Position numbers and translations under genes: made by a program
The notes under the pieces: model-generated
What the model saw: the letters and a program-made list of their open reading frames with translations, nothing else
The model's database searches: none
What the model was told of the DNA's origin: nothing
Origin: Roseobacter denitrificans OCh 114
Lineage (GTDB): Bacteria; Pseudomonadota; Alphaproteobacteria; Rhodobacterales; Rhodobacteraceae
Assembly (NCBI RefSeq): GCF_000014045.1
Contig: NC_008209.1
Location: 1,015,001 to 1,079,000 of the forward strand
Length of the DNA stretch: 64,000 bases
Reading direction: 5' to 3'
Shown: piece after piece, positions 8,875 through 17,338 of the stretch
Layout of the letters: every line of letters begins with the position of its first letter
Numbering within the stretch: position 1 is the stretch's first letter

Positions 8875-9438
8875 ATGAGCCGCCTGATCTTTATCACGCA
8901 CCCCGAAGTCAAGGTTGACGCGGCCATCCCGGTCACGGATTGGGCGCTGAGCGAAACCGGCTGCAGGCGCGCGGCGGGTTTCGCCCGTTCAGACGTCGTC
9001 GCAAATGTCACCAACATCTGGGCAAGCGCAGAGCGCAAGGCACAGCAGACCGCCGACTTCATCGCACAGCGGGCCGGCGTGCCGGTTCAGACGAATGAAC
9101 ACCTGGGCGAGAACGACCGAAGCGCGACCGGGTTTCTACCGCCCCCCGAGTTCGAAGCCGCCGCGGATTCGTTTTTTGCGCAGCCCGACGTGTCGTTTCG
9201 TGGCTGGGAAACCGCGCGCGCCGCTCAGGGTCGAATTGAAAACGCTGTGCGCGGTATCGCGGCGCACCACGGAACCGGCGATCTTGCCATCGTTGCGCAT
9301 GGTGCGGTCGGGACGCTTTTGTATTGCGCCTTCAAAGGTCTGCCGATCAGCCGTGCGTATGATCAACCTTCGCAAGGGCACTACTGGTCCGCAGAACTGT
9401 CTGATCTGCAGCCGCAACATCACTGGAAGCCGATCTGA
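8875..9438 (+). CDS. Histidine phosphatase-like protein with altered RHG motif
   Basis: This 187-residue soluble protein has the histidine phosphatase fold. The phosphoacceptor histidine (H9) sits in an ITHP context instead of the usual R-H-G, so the first catalytic arginine is Thr and the glycine is Pro. The second arginine region (AERKAQQTA, about 52-60) and second histidine (IVAHGAV, about 140-146) are kept. It abuts the ATPase gene (TGA then ATG with no gap), making it the fourth gene of the importer operon. A role in dephosphorylating imported phosphate esters fits, but loss of the RHG arginine could mean weak or altered activity. Function is inferred from position. Confidence 0.75.
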   Translation: MSRLIFITHPEVKVDAAIPVTDWALSETGCRRAAGFARSDVVANVTNIWASAERKAQQTADFIAQRAGVPVQTNEHLGENDRSATGFLPPPEFEAAADSFFAQPDVSFRGWETARAAQGRIENAVRGIAAHHGTGDLAIVAHGAVGTLLYCAFKGLPISRAYDQPSQGHYWSAELSDLQPQHHWKPI

Positions 9439-9784
9439 TACGCCACGTCCGGTGCGCGCCGTCGCGCGGGATGCTGCCCACCCCGCAGTGATCCGAGGGG
9501 CTGTCTTGTTGGGCTATTCATCAATCGAGAACGGGTCAAAGCGTATGACGAAACACCCGAAAAATCAAGCATCACGTAACGCGTTGAAATCCTAAATTGC
9601 AGGCAGCGTTGCGGGATTGAGATTCTTCGCATGGCACTTTGGCTGCGCTCAAAGCGTGAACGCTATAACGCGCCAGCAAGGGCGAACTATCTAATGTCGA
9701 TACGGTCTGAACAGTATGTGTGAAACACCCGAGCTAGGACTTTATTTCAGGAATTCAGCGGTGCATTAGGCGCTAAAAGAAGTA
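9439..9784. other. Non-coding gap before tRNA-Thr
   Basis: No convincing gene was found in these 346 bases. GAAACACCCGA occurs twice (9550-9560 and 9722-9732), with no further pattern around it. The region separates the importer operon from the tRNA gene and may hold the importer's terminator, but no clear stem with T-run was seen. Confidence 0.4.
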
Positions 9785-9859
9785 TGGTGCTGCAGGGGAG
9801 GATTGAACTCCCGACCTCGTCATTACCAATGACGCGCTCTACCACTGAGCTACTGCAGC
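9785..9859 (-). tRNA. tRNA-Thr (GGT anticodon)
   Basis: The minus strand folds into a full cloverleaf. The acceptor stem is GCTGCAG with CTGCAGC, the D-arm carries AGCTCAGTGGTAGAGC, and the anticodon stem CGTCA/TGACG holds the loop TTGGTAA (anticodon GGT, reading ACC). The T-arm contains GTTCAATC, and CCA is encoded. Length is 75 bases including CCA. Confidence 0.97.
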
Positions 9860-9945
9860 GTTTATGCGAGTGCTGGTTAGACGCAAACTCACATTGGTGC
9901 AAGCCTAATCTGGACCCGCGCGCGCGCCTGCGATAGACAGCCGGT

Positions 9946-10125
9946 ATGGCAGATAAAACCCCATCGAAACAAACAGGCTCAGGCGATGGCACCCGTGAAG
10001 ACCGGCTGAAAGCGGCGCTGAAAGCAAATCTTGCGCGGCGCAAGTCTCAGTCGCGCGAACGGGCGCAGTCTGATGGGGAAACAGACAAAACGCCGGGCAG
10101 TTCCGGGCAGGATAAGGACGCATAA
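9946..10125 (+). CDS. Small basic protein of 59 residues preceding murA
   Basis: A 59-codon frame ([11 protein letters not shown] to GQDKDA) ends 4 bases before the murA start. It is rich in Lys, Arg, Asp and Gln, with a central predicted helix ([19 protein letters not shown]) and polar disordered ends. I see no signal peptide or membrane segment. The close spacing to murA suggests co-transcription. Small proteins of this kind precede murA in related roseobacters as far as I recall, which supports its reality, but the function is unknown. Confidence 0.65.
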
Positions 10126-10129
10126 GCGC

Positions 10130-11398
10130 ATGGATTCGATATTGGTCAAAGGGGGCGGCAGCCTGAAGGGGCAGATCCCGATCGCTGGTGCGAAAAACGC
10201 CTGTCTTGCCCTTATGCCCGCAACACTGCTCTCCGAAGAGCCCCTGACGCTGACCAATGCACCGCGCCTGTCCGACATCCGCACCATGACGCAATTGCTG
10301 CAATCGCTGGGGGCGGAAGTGACCTCGCTGCAGGATGGCAAGGTGCTGGCCATGTCCTGTCACGGGGCGATCAACACGCGTGCGGAATATGACATCGTGC
10401 GCAAGATGCGCGCGTCCAACCTTGTGCTTGGCCCGCTTTTGGCGCGTGAAGGGCATGCGCAGGTGTCCCTGCCCGGGGGGTGCGCAATCGGCGCGCGCCC
10501 CATGGATATTCACACGGATGGCTTGAGCCAGATGGGTGCCGAGATAGAGTTGAAAGACGGCTATCTGCTGGCCAAGGCCAAGGGCGGACGGCTCAAAGGC
10601 GCTGTCATCGACTTTCCCTTTGCCTCTGTGGGCGCGACTGAGAATATCGTGATGGCCGCGTCACTGGCGAAAGGCACCACCGTCATCAACAACGCCGCGC
10701 GCGAGCCCGAGATTGTGGACCTTGTTGAATGCCTGCGCGCCATGGGGGCACAAATCGAAGGCGAAGGGACCTCGACCATCTCGGTGCAGGGCGTTGACCG
10801 ACTGGGCGGCACGACCCACCGCGTTGTGACCGACCGGATTGAGCTTGGCACCTACATGCTTGCCCCGGCGATCTGCGGTGGACAGGTCGAATTGCTGGGG
10901 GGGCGCATCAACCTGCTGGCTGCGTTTTGCGACAAGCTGGATGCGGCGGGTGTCACAGTGACCGAAACCGAGAACGGGCTGAGCGTCGCCCGCGCAAATG
11001 GGGATATCCGTGCGGTCGATGTCACGACGGAGCCATTTCCGGGGTTTCCCACCGATCTGCAGGCGCAGATGATGGCCCTGTTGTGCACCGCCAAAGGGAC
11101 CTCTGTTCTGGAAGAAAAGATATTCGAGAACCGCTTCATGCATGCGCCGGAGCTTATTCGCATGGGCGCGGATATCGAGGTGCATGGCGGGACCGCGACC
11201 GTCAAGGGGGTCGACCGCCTGAAGGGGGCGCCGGTGATGGCCACTGATTTGCGCGCGTCCGTTTCCCTGATCCTTGCGGGGCTTGCCGCTGAGGGCGAGA
11301 CAAAAGTGTCCCGCGTCTATCATCTCGACCGTGGATATGAGCATGTGGTGCGCAAGCTCTCCGCTGTTGGGGCGCAGATCGAAAGGATCGCGGAATAA
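10130..11398 (+). CDS. murA: UDP-N-acetylglucosamine 1-carboxyvinyltransferase MurA
   Basis: MurA is the first committed enzyme of peptidoglycan synthesis; it moves enolpyruvate from PEP to UDP-GlcNAc in the cytoplasm. The ATG at 10130 gives 422 residues, the normal length; the frame is open another 33 codons upstream but that part overlaps the small upstream ORF and is not MurA-like. Substrate residues K22-N23 (AGAKNACL) and the catalytic cysteine C118 ([11 protein letters not shown]) are intact, the latter being the fosfomycin target. Its stop overlaps the next ATG by one base (TAATG), linking it to the DUF2948 gene. Confidence 0.97.
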
Positions 11399-11865
11399 TG
11401 ACCGATGCACGTTTCGAAGACGGGCGTGAAGCGCCGTTGAACCTTGGTGCCGTGGATGTTGAAGACCTGAAGATCATGTCGTCCCTGACGCAGGATGCGG
11501 TTTTTCCGGCAACCGAAATGCGGTGGGACAGGGCGGCGCGCCGGTTCGCCCTGCTGCTCAACCGGTTCCGCTGGGAAGAGGGCACGGCGCGCGCAGCCTC
11601 ACCTGAGCGCGTGCAGTCGGTACTGGCGTTCGACACGGTCACGGCTGTCGCCAGCAGCGGGATTGACCGGAGGGACAAAGACACAATCCTGTCGGTGCTC
11701 ACGATGGAATTCATCGCCTCGGAGGCGCCGTCGGGTCACATCGTCATCACGCTGGCGGGCGATGGCGCGATCCGTCTTGAGGTCGAGGCAATCGAGGCGA
11801 CGTTGAAAGATGTCACAAAACCCTATGTTGCACCGTCCAGGACGACGCCTTCGCATCCTGAATGA
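11398..11865 (+). CDS. DUF2948 family protein
   Basis: This is a 155-residue soluble protein without signal peptide or membrane segment. The N-terminal part (LNLGAVDVEDLKIMSSLTQDAVFP) and the FALLLNRFRWE region are typical of DUF2948, found almost only in alphaproteobacteria beside murA and hisD. Its start shares a base with the murA stop and hisD follows 45 bases later, so it belongs to the same transcript. No catalytic motif can be recognised and no function is proposed. Confidence 0.85.
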   Translation: MTDARFEDGREAPLNLGAVDVEDLKIMSSLTQDAVFPATEMRWDRAARRFALLLNRFRWEEGTARAASPERVQSVLAFDTVTAVASSGIDRRDKDTILSVLTMEFIASEAPSGHIVITLAGDGAIRLEVEAIEATLKDVTKPYVAPSRTTPSHPE

Positions 11866-11910
11866 CCGATCCCCGACACAGCCCTTTCCCAGACGAGACA
11901 TAGACCGCCC

Positions 11911-13224
11911 ATGCCCGTATTCCTGAATGCTGCCGACCCGGATTTTGAAAACCGTTTCAACGCCTTGCTGAGTGCCAAGCGCGAAGACAGCCCCGATGTG
12001 GACGCCACCGTCGCGCAGATTATCGCAGATGTACGTGCGCGCGGCGACGCGGCCCTGATCGAACTGACAAAAAAGTTCGATCGGGTGACGCTGACGCCCG
12101 ACAGCCTCGCCATCACGCCTGACGAGGTGGACGCGGCGGTGGCGGATGCGCCCGCCGATCAGGTGGCCGCACTGGAACTGGCGGCGCAACGTATCCGTGT
12201 CTATCATGAACGTCAGCGCCCTGAAGATGCGGAATGGGTGGATGACAGTGGCGCAATGCTGGGCTGGCGCTGGACGGCGGTGGCGGCGGCGGGGCTTTAT
12301 GTGCCCGGGGGTCTTGCGTCCTACCCGTCCTCGGTTCTGATGAACGCCATCCCTGCCAAAGTCGCGGGGGTTTCCCGTCTTGCCATGGTGGTGCCGGCAC
12401 CTGATGGCGTGCTGAACCCGCTCGTGCTGGCGGCGGCGCGTCTGTCGGGGGTGGATGAAATCTACCGCATCGGGGGGGCACAGGCCGTAGCGGCGCTTGC
12501 CTATGGGACGGCCACAATCGCACCGGTGGATAAGATCACGGGTCCGGGCAATGCCTTTGTCGCGGCGGCCAAGCGGCGTGTGTTTGGCAAAGTCGGCATT
12601 GATATGATAGCGGGCCCGTCCGAAATACTGGTGATCGCAGATGCGCAGAATGACCCCGATTGGATCGCGCTTGATCTGCTGAGCCAGGCAGAACATGACG
12701 AAAGCGCGCAATCCATATTGATCACGACCGATGCGGCCTTCGGGCAGGCGGTTGCGGCCGCTGTAGAAAAGCGGTTGGAAACCCTCGAGCGGCGCGCGAT
12801 CGCGGGTGCATCCTGGCGCGATTTTGGCGCGGTTGTGACGGTCCCTGATCTGGCGACGGCGGCGGCCTTGTCGGATCGGATTGCCCCGGAACACCTTGAA
12901 CTCTGTGTGGCGGATCCCGATGCCCTGAGCGCGCAGATCACCCATGCCGGGGCGATTTTCCTCGGGCAATGGACGCCGGAGGCGATTGGCGATTATGTCG
13001 GCGGGCCGAACCACGTGCTTCCGACCGCGCGGTCTGCGCGCTTTTCATCGGGGCTGTCGGTCCTTGATTTCATGAAACGTACGACGCTGGCGCGCATGAC
13101 CCCGGCGGCCTTGCGCGCGGTGGGTCCTGCTGCCGAGACGCTGGCCAAATCGGAAAGCCTTGAGGCGCATGGCCTTTCCGTAACGGCCCGCCTGCGCAAA
13201 CTAAACGATACGCAGATGCCCTAA
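11911..13224 (+). CDS. hisD: Histidinol dehydrogenase HisD
   Basis: HisD is a 437-residue cytoplasmic zinc enzyme that oxidises L-histidinol to histidine with two NAD in the last steps of histidine synthesis. The zinc ligands Q259 and H262 (LLSQAEHDES) and the catalytic Glu-His pair (APEHLE, E327-H328) are present, and the NAD-binding part (VPGGLASYPSSV, ITGPGNAFV) is intact. No other his gene is nearby; the neighbours belong to the conserved roseobacter murA cluster, so hisD here is probably read from the murA promoter or a weak one in the 45-base gap. Confidence 0.96.
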   Translation: MPVFLNAADPDFENRFNALLSAKREDSPDVDATVAQIIADVRARGDAALIELTKKFDRVTLTPDSLAITPDEVDAAVADAPADQVAALELAAQRIRVYHERQRPEDAEWVDDSGAMLGWRWTAVAAAGLYVPGGLASYPSSVLMNAIPAKVAGVSRLAMVVPAPDGVLNPLVLAAARLSGVDEIYRIGGAQAVAALAYGTATIAPVDKITGPGNAFVAAAKRRVFGKVGIDMIAGPSEILVIADAQNDPDWIALDLLSQAEHDESAQSILITTDAAFGQAVAAAVEKRLETLERRAIAGASWRDFGAVVTVPDLATAAALSDRIAPEHLELCVADPDALSAQITHAGAIFLGQWTPEAIGDYVGGPNHVLPTARSARFSSGLSVLDFMKRTTLARMTPAALRAVGPAAETLAKSESLEAHGLSVTARLRKLNDTQMP

Positions 13225-13293
13225 AAGGTTGCCCCGTGCGGGGTTTCCGGGCTACTCAGGCGCGGCTAAGTTCCATCGGCAAGAAGTATTCCT

Positions 13294-13773
13294 ATGTCCC
13301 GCATCTCGCATATCACCCTTGATGACAGCGGCCTGCCGCCGCCCACGCCAGAAATCGAACAAGAGCGCAAAGTCGCGATGTTCGACCTGCTGGAGGACAA
13401 TACCTTTGTGCTGCCCCCGCGTGAGGGTCGCCCGGTGCCGGAAGGCCCCTACCACGTAAGTCTCGCGATCCGTGACAAACGACTGGTTTTTGATGTGAAC
13501 ACCGAAACCGCGGAAAAAGCGGCTGAATTCCACCTCTCGCTCGGACCGTTCCGGCAGGTCGTCAAGGACTACTTCCAGATTTGCGAAAGCTATTTTGACG
13601 CGGTCAAGAAACTGCCGCCCAGCCAGATTGAAACCATCGACATGGCGCGGCGCGGGATTCACAATGAAGGCAGCCGCGTGTTGCAAGAACGCCTCGAAGG
13701 CAAGGCCGACATCGACATCGACACTGCGCGGCGGCTGTTCACCCTGATCTGCGTTCTGCATTTTGGCGGCTAG
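13294..13773 (+). CDS. UPF0262 family protein
   Basis: This 159-residue soluble protein of the alphaproteobacterial UPF0262 family is recognised from the N-terminus (ISHITLDD), the IRDKRLVFDV segment and the RRLFTLICVLHF end. No enzymatic motif is visible. It directly abuts the downstream phosphatase gene (TAG then ATG with no gap), so the two are co-translated. The family usually sits between hisD and a low-molecular-weight phosphatase, as here, but its role is unknown. Confidence 0.88.
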   Translation: MSRISHITLDDSGLPPPTPEIEQERKVAMFDLLEDNTFVLPPREGRPVPEGPYHVSLAIRDKRLVFDVNTETAEKAAEFHLSLGPFRQVVKDYFQICESYFDAVKKLPPSQIETIDMARRGIHNEGSRVLQERLEGKADIDIDTARRLFTLICVLHFGG

Positions 13774-14235
13774 ATGACACAGGATGCGCCACAGTCCGTT
13801 CTGTTTTGTTGCGATCATAATGCCGTGCGCTCTCCGATGGCCGAAGGCATCATGAAAAAGCTCTATGGCACAGGGATATATGTACAATCCGCGGGTGTGA
13901 CTAACGATCTTGAGATCGACGGTTTTTCCATCGCGGTCTGTCAGGAACTGGATGTGGAGTTGTCGCGTCACCGCTCCCGCAGCTTTGATGAAATGGAAAA
14001 CTGGGGCGATGATCTGGGCTCTTTCGATCTGGTGATCGCCCTCAGCCCGGCAAGCCAGCGCCGCGCGCTGGAATTGACGCGGTTCTACCACCTTGATGTG
14101 GAATACTGGCCGATCCTTGACCCGACCGGGCTGGGTGAGACGCGCGAAAGCAAGCTGGCCGGGTATCGGCAGGCCCGCGATCAGATCAGGGAGCGTCTGA
14201 TCGAACGGTTTGGCCCGCCCACCGAACCGACCTGA
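13774..14235 (+). CDS. Low-molecular-weight protein tyrosine phosphatase-like protein
   Basis: This 153-residue cytoplasmic protein has the signature C-x5-R-S near the N-terminus (CDHNAVRS, C13 as nucleophile, R19), followed by PMAEGIMKK. A DPTG segment near residue 112 supplies the general-acid aspartate expected of the family. It could dephosphorylate tyrosine or arginine residues, or small phosphoesters; arsenate reductases share this fold but usually differ in the loop. It ends the murA-hisD cluster. In related genomes infA and maf tend to follow; here a haem peroxidase on the opposite strand comes next. Confidence 0.85.
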   Translation: MTQDAPQSVLFCCDHNAVRSPMAEGIMKKLYGTGIYVQSAGVTNDLEIDGFSIAVCQELDVELSRHRSRSFDEMENWGDDLGSFDLVIALSPASQRRALELTRFYHLDVEYWPILDPTGLGETRESKLAGYRQARDQIRERLIERFGPPTEPT

Positions 14236-14241
14236 GCGGTT

Positions 14242-15804
14242 TCACTCTGGCACCCATTCCTTGCGCGTCATCGCGATAAATGTATCGCCCACACCGCCCG
14301 TCACATTGCGCTCCAGCACATCGCGCAGGGTTTGCGTCTGTCGGATCGCGCTCCACCCGGGTGCTGAAAACGTACTGCGCTTGAAGACATGTTGTGACAG
14401 CAACGGGTTGGTCAGCGCCTGACTGAAGGCATCCAGCGCGACGAAGACCAGTATCAGGTTTGGTAACGGGCTGTTGGGCACGCGATCCTCGCAAAACAGG
14501 CCGACGTGCAGATCAACGTCGCGCGGCCCGTCATAGTGTCTGGCCAGCGCGTCGCTGACCTCCGGATCAGAGGAGATCGCCCGGAACGACACTGGCCTGT
14601 TCTGGCTCATGTAATTGCAATAGTCCGAAAACCCTGCCAGCTGGCAAAAACGGTCCTGTTTGATGGAGTCCAATTCAACCTTCAGCAAAGGTTCCGCCGT
14701 GTTGCGCGGCCCCAGTTCTGCGGCCTGTGTGGCGCAAATACCGGCAAACCCTTTCAGCAGGCCGTGACGGATCAGCAAATCGTTGTTCATGAAGGTCGTG
14801 TGCACCGGGTGCAGATCATCGCCCCATCTGATCTTATCCGGGATCAGCGCATGCCAGCGGTACAAAAGGCTGAATTCCGTGGTGATCCAGTTGGGTTTGT
14901 TCCATGGCGCATTCCATGCGACCGACGGGTCCGCGCGCAGCGTGAAGGGCAGCGGAGAGATGTGGTTGATGTAATCCTCAACGATGATCTTGATGAAAAT
15001 CACGATGACCGTATTGCGTGCCGTTTCAAAAACGCGGTCATCATCCCAATCGGGGTGTGCGGCTTCGATCTCGCCTGCGAGCCGGTTATGTTCACGCAGA
15101 AACAGGGTGTTGAGCATGGCAACCTGTGGCACGGAATTGACCCGGTCGCCGCCCACCGCAAAGAGCTTCGCCTGTTTCTCAGGGCTTTGATCTGCGCCAC
15201 CAAGTGGCGGGTCCAGCACCGCGAAATCGGGATCAGGCGCGCCGTCGCGGTAAAGAAACGGCGGGTATTCCTCATCCCCGATCATCTGGGATTTCAGACG
15301 ACCTTTGAGGCCCGGATCGCTGGACTTCAGCCGCAGCGCATCCGTCTGCGCGGGGGTGCGGCCATAGAGCGTGCACATGTCGATGTCATGGTTGGACGTG
15401 TTGCGTTTCAGGTGCAGCTTGGGGTCTTGCCCCTCAGGGGTGAGATGTTCGGACTCCGTGCGGATAAACCCATCGGTCAGATATTGCGCAAAGGCCGGAA
15501 ACAGACAGGTCGATTTTGGGCACAGCCGTTGCGTGCCTTCTCTGCGCCGAAACAGCTCTTGCAACACCTCCGGCTCCGGCAGGTTGTCCCGGGTTTGTGG
15601 GGGCAGATGTCGCGCGCTCCAGCGTTTGTCCGTCAGGCCGGACCAGCTGACATAATCGCGTTCGGTGCTCAGCGGATGCGGTCGTGTTCTGGCGCGTTTG
15701 ACAACGCGGTTTATGGCGAACCTGTTGACCAGTGTCGCCAGCGGCGGGATGGCCTCGGCGATGGAAAACTGGAATTTCTGAACGGAATACGGGATACGTG
15801 ACAT
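14242..15804 (-). CDS. Cyclooxygenase-like haem peroxidase
   Basis: This 520-residue protein has no signal peptide and is a clear relative of animal prostaglandin H synthases. Matching landmarks: FAQ at 105-107 (COX Gln203), LYGRTPAQ (COX IYGxxLxxQ), TLFLREHNR at 233-241, EDYINHIS, and LYRWHALIP at 314-322, where Y315 corresponds to radical Tyr385 and H318 to the proximal haem ligand His388. S461 (DAFSQALTN) lines up with the aspirin serine Ser530. The distal histidine 207 is replaced by D111 (FAQYLTDGF). It lacks the EGF-like and membrane-binding domains and is shorter than the animal enzymes. Fatty acid dioxygenase activity is likely; ordinary peroxidase activity may be impaired. It is monocistronic. 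Confidence 0.88.
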   Translation of the reverse strand: MSRIPYSVQKFQFSIAEAIPPLATLVNRFAINRVVKRARTRPHPLSTERDYVSWSGLTDKRWSARHLPPQTRDNLPEPEVLQELFRRREGTQRLCPKSTCLFPAFAQYLTDGFIRTESEHLTPEGQDPKLHLKRNTSNHDIDMCTLYGRTPAQTDALRLKSSDPGLKGRLKSQMIGDEEYPPFLYRDGAPDPDFAVLDPPLGGADQSPEKQAKLFAVGGDRVNSVPQVAMLNTLFLREHNRLAGEIEAAHPDWDDDRVFETARNTVIVIFIKIIVEDYINHISPLPFTLRADPSVAWNAPWNKPNWITTEFSLLYRWHALIPDKIRWGDDLHPVHTTFMNNDLLIRHGLLKGFAGICATQAAELGPRNTAEPLLKVELDSIKQDRFCQLAGFSDYCNYMSQNRPVSFRAISSDPEVSDALARHYDGPRDVDLHVGLFCEDRVPNSPLPNLILVFVALDAFSQALTNPLLSQHVFKRSTFSAPGWSAIRQTQTLRDVLERNVTGGVGDTFIAMTRKEWVPE

Positions 15805-15989
15805 AAAATGGTCCTTTTAAAATGACGCAACTATGCGTTGAGCATCTCGCATGTCGGTTCCTTTTTCTAGATTTATTTACGGACAGGGCCTCGGGCGCGG
15901 TCGGTTCCGGCATGGTCGGGGGCGTATTTTGCCCTTGCGCAATATCGTCTAAAAACAGAAGCTGACGACAAAGAAGAAGGGGTGGCGAC

Positions 15990-16304
15990 ATGCTCGAAAT
16001 CAGCACACGAAAGATTGCGCGGGTGATCCTGCTGACCCGTGAATACGGCCCGGACAGTGTGAATTTGTCTGATTACATTTCCGGCCTGAACGATGACGAG
16101 AAAGCCAGTCTCGTCGCCTTGATGTGGGTGGGCCGCGACAGTTTCGATGTTTCTGAACTGGAGTATGCCAAAGAAGAGGCCCGCCGCGAAGCCTCGGCAC
16201 CAACCGAAAACTACTTGTCCGGTATTCCGGGCCTTGCGGAGCATCTTGAAAACGGACTGGATCTGCTCGGAATTGATGTGACCGACGTCGAGGATAACCT
16301 CTGA
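15990..16304 (+). CDS. DUF3775 family protein
   Basis: This 104-residue acidic cytoplasmic protein carries the DUF3775 core: LEISTRKIARVILLTREY at the start, a helix with LNDDEKASLVALMWVGRD, then FDVSELEYAKEEA. The C-terminal part (GIPGLAEHLENGLDLLGID) fits the family. A purine-rich AAGAAGGGG lies upstream. It is read divergently from the peroxidase, so the 185-base gap probably holds promoters for both. No enzymatic motif is visible. Confidence 0.85.
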   Translation: MLEISTRKIARVILLTREYGPDSVNLSDYISGLNDDEKASLVALMWVGRDSFDVSELEYAKEEARREASAPTENYLSGIPGLAEHLENGLDLLGIDVTDVEDNL

Positions 16305-16349
16305 CGCTGTGCAGGGCTGACTTGTGTTTCTGATCAATGGGAGGGGGCT

Positions 16350-16757
16350 ATGCCTGCTGTCGTAAAAACCTATTTTGACGCTTTCAACGCCAAGGACATA
16401 CCGGGGATGCTGGCCTGTCTGACCGACGATGTCGCGCATCACGTGAATGAAGGCACCGTGCGCGAGGGCAAGGAAGCCTTTGAAGAGTTTTGCGCGCATA
16501 TGAGCCGCTGCTATGATGAAACCCTGACCGATATGGTGATCCTTGAGGCAAGGGATCAGGGGCGCGCGGCGGCGGAATATGTGGTGAACGGGACCTATCT
16601 GGCCACGGATGCGGGCCTGCCCGAGGCGCAGGGCCAGACCTATCGGCTGAGCGCGGGGTCGTTCTTTGACATCACCGACGGGAAAATCTCGCGGGTGACG
16701 ACGCGGTATAACCTGTCGGACTGGATCGCTCAGGTGTCCGGAGCCGATGACGCTTGA
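16350..16757 (+). CDS. SnoaL/NTF2-like protein
   Basis: This 135-residue protein has the NTF2-like cone fold typical of ketosteroid isomerase relatives: VVKTYFDAFNAKDIPGMLACLTDDVAHHVNEG at the start, a central EYVVNGTYLATD strand and a final DGKISRVTTRYNLSDW strand. GGGAGGGG precedes the ATG. These folds bind or isomerise small hydrophobic or polar ligands and the substrate cannot be read. The end overlaps the following acetyltransferase gene by 11 bases, so the two are probably functionally linked. Confidence 0.82.
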   Translation: MPAVVKTYFDAFNAKDIPGMLACLTDDVAHHVNEGTVREGKEAFEEFCAHMSRCYDETLTDMVILEARDQGRAAAEYVVNGTYLATDAGLPEAQGQTYRLSAGSFFDITDGKISRVTTRYNLSDWIAQVSGADDA

Positions 16758-17334
16758 GTTCCGCAGGCTGACGGGCGCCGCGCTTGAGGATGCCATTCCC
16801 GCCGTTGCCGCCCTGCGCATCGAGGTGTTTCGTGACTGGCCCTATCTTTATGAGGGCGATCTCGAATACGAGGCGGAATATCTCGCCCCCTATGCGCAGA
16901 ATCCGTTGACGGTTCTGGTCGGTGCTTTCGAGGGCGCGCGTCTGGTCGGGGCCTCGACCGCGATGCCACTCACGGCGCATGCCGATGGGTTTGCCAGTGC
17001 ATTTACGCATACCGATTTCGACGTCGCGAAGGTCTTCTACTGTGCCGAAAGCGTCCTTCTTGCGCAGTTTCGCGGGCGCGGGGCCGGTCACGCATTCTTT
17101 GACCTGCGCGAGGCGGCGGCGCGGGAGGGTGGCTTTGAAACATGCGTCTTTTGCTCAGTGATCCGCCCCGCGGCTCATCCCCTGCGACCGACCAATTACC
17201 GGCCGCTGGATGGTTTCTGGCGCGCGCGCGGGTATGCGCCCTTGCCCGGGGTCACGGCGACATTCAACTGGAAAGATCTGGGCGATGCCGGTGAAACGCC
17301 CAAGCAGCTTCAATTCTGGGGGCGCAGCCTCTGA
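16747..17334 (+). CDS. GNAT-family N-acetyltransferase
   Basis: This 195-residue protein has a GNAT acetyltransferase pattern: an N-terminal RRLTGAALEDAIPAVAALR helix, a beta strand with LVGASTAMPL, the acetyl-CoA pyrophosphate loop near QFRGRGAGHAFFD, and a final VTATFNWKDLG strand. Members of this clade act on unknown small metabolites. It overlaps the NTF2-like gene by 11 bases. The CoA loop R/Q-x-x-G-x-G/A is intact, so activity is expected. Confidence 0.8.
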   Translation: MTLEFRRLTGAALEDAIPAVAALRIEVFRDWPYLYEGDLEYEAEYLAPYAQNPLTVLVGAFEGARLVGASTAMPLTAHADGFASAFTHTDFDVAKVFYCAESVLLAQFRGRGAGHAFFDLREAAAREGGFETCVFCSVIRPAAHPLRPTNYRPLDGFWRARGYAPLPGVTATFNWKDLGDAGETPKQLQFWGRSL

Positions 17335-17338
17335 GGCA

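Noticed and set aside
11599..13014. Long open frame (471 codons) antisense to hisD and DUF2948
   Set aside because: hisD has all catalytic residues in the plus frame; the antisense translation is low-complexity Arg/His-rich sequence.
13229..13243. CCCC-GTGC-GGGG element after hisD as terminator
   Set aside because: A 4-bp stem with only three T behind it is too weak to call.
14506..15801. Open frame of 431 codons opposite the haem peroxidase
   Set aside because: The peroxidase frame carries clear family motifs; the opposite frame does not.
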